Assembly (NCBI GenBank): GCA_005240025.1
Contig: SBBK01000005.1
Location: 1 to 14,309, forward strand
DNA: 14,309 nt
Direction of reading: 5' to 3'
Source of the DNA: an archaeon
GTDB lineage: Archaea > Thermoproteota > Nitrososphaeria > Nitrososphaerales > Nitrosopumilaceae
The translations under genes were made by a program, and so were the position numbers. Position 1 is the first letter of the stretch, and each line of letters opens with the position of its first letter. The notes beneath the pieces are model-generated. The model was not told the DNA's origin and did not search any database. It saw only the letters and a program-made list of their open reading frames with translations. Shown here in pieces: positions 14,215 through 14,309 of this stretch.

Positions 14215-14309
14215 ATGTCCCTTGATCTTTTGCAAGTAAAGGACAAAAAATTCGCCACGGAGCTACAAAAGTCTCCACACCTTCAAAATTATCTTACAAG
14301 TTACACATC
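14215..14309 (+). CDS. Start of the next archaellum gene, probably ATPase ArlI (partial)
   Basis: The first 31 codons (MSLDLLQVKDKKFATELQKS, then PHLQNYLTSYT) of a gene that continues past the window. GGAGGA at 14200-14205 lies 9 nt before the ATG. The position directly after arlH is that of arlI, the secretion/rotation ATPase, in most archaella, and the LQKSPHLQNYL phrase resembles ArlI N-terminal regions. The order arlH-arlJ also exists in some lineages, and no ATPase motif is reached within the window, so this rests mainly on context. Confidence 0.55.
   Translation, partial: MSLDLLQVKDKKFATELQKSPHLQNYLTSYT

Overview
The window reads as chromosomal DNA of an ammonia-oxidising-type thaumarchaeon (Nitrososphaerota, most like the Nitrosopumilales; a Nitrosotenuis- or Nitrosarchaeum-like genome is a guess). 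The reasons are archaeal TATA boxes about 27 nt upstream of start codons that lack a Shine-Dalgarno (leaderless genes), a TrmB-type regulator, PibD/ArlK-type prearchaellins, an ArlG-ArlF-ArlH gene order, and long TPR and Ig-like surface proteins. No transposon, integrase, CRISPR array, tRNA or rRNA was seen.

Layout. 1-268: 3' end of pyrB (aspartate carbamoyltransferase), + strand. 270-2090, - strand: a tightly coupled pair, a four-CBS-domain protein followed by a membrane-anchored matrixin-like metalloprotease. 2209-4539, - strand: a 776-residue secreted, C-terminally membrane-anchored protein of Ig-like repeats. It is divergent from 4637-7351, a cytoplasmic protein made almost entirely of about 24 TPR units. 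7394-8197, - strand: a TrmB-family regulator, divergent from the archaellum locus.

Archaellum locus, + strand, 8407 to the window end. It holds two archaellins (8450 and 9349) that share near-identical promoter and N-terminal DNA, then an unrecognised secreted or anchored protein (10116). Next comes a promoter carrying the same palindrome as the second archaellin promoter, driving a possible leaderless 42-codon small ORF, a 410-residue membrane/coiled-coil protein in the position of the ArlCDE/ArlX scaffold, arlG and arlF. After a 169-bp gap with its own TATA box come arlH and the first 31 codons of a further gene, probably arlI.

How the genes fit together. The two archaellins would form the filament, and ArlG/ArlF the periplasmic stator. 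ArlH and the downstream ATPase would form the cytoplasmic motor, with the 410-residue protein as candidate cytoplasmic ring or adaptor. The most interesting signals are regulatory and structural: a TGATC-N5-GATCA palindrome placed identically at two archaellum promoters, a 165-bp archaellin repeat that looks gene-converted, and two short ORFs that begin where leaderless transcripts should start and end at the next gene's ribosome-binding or start site.
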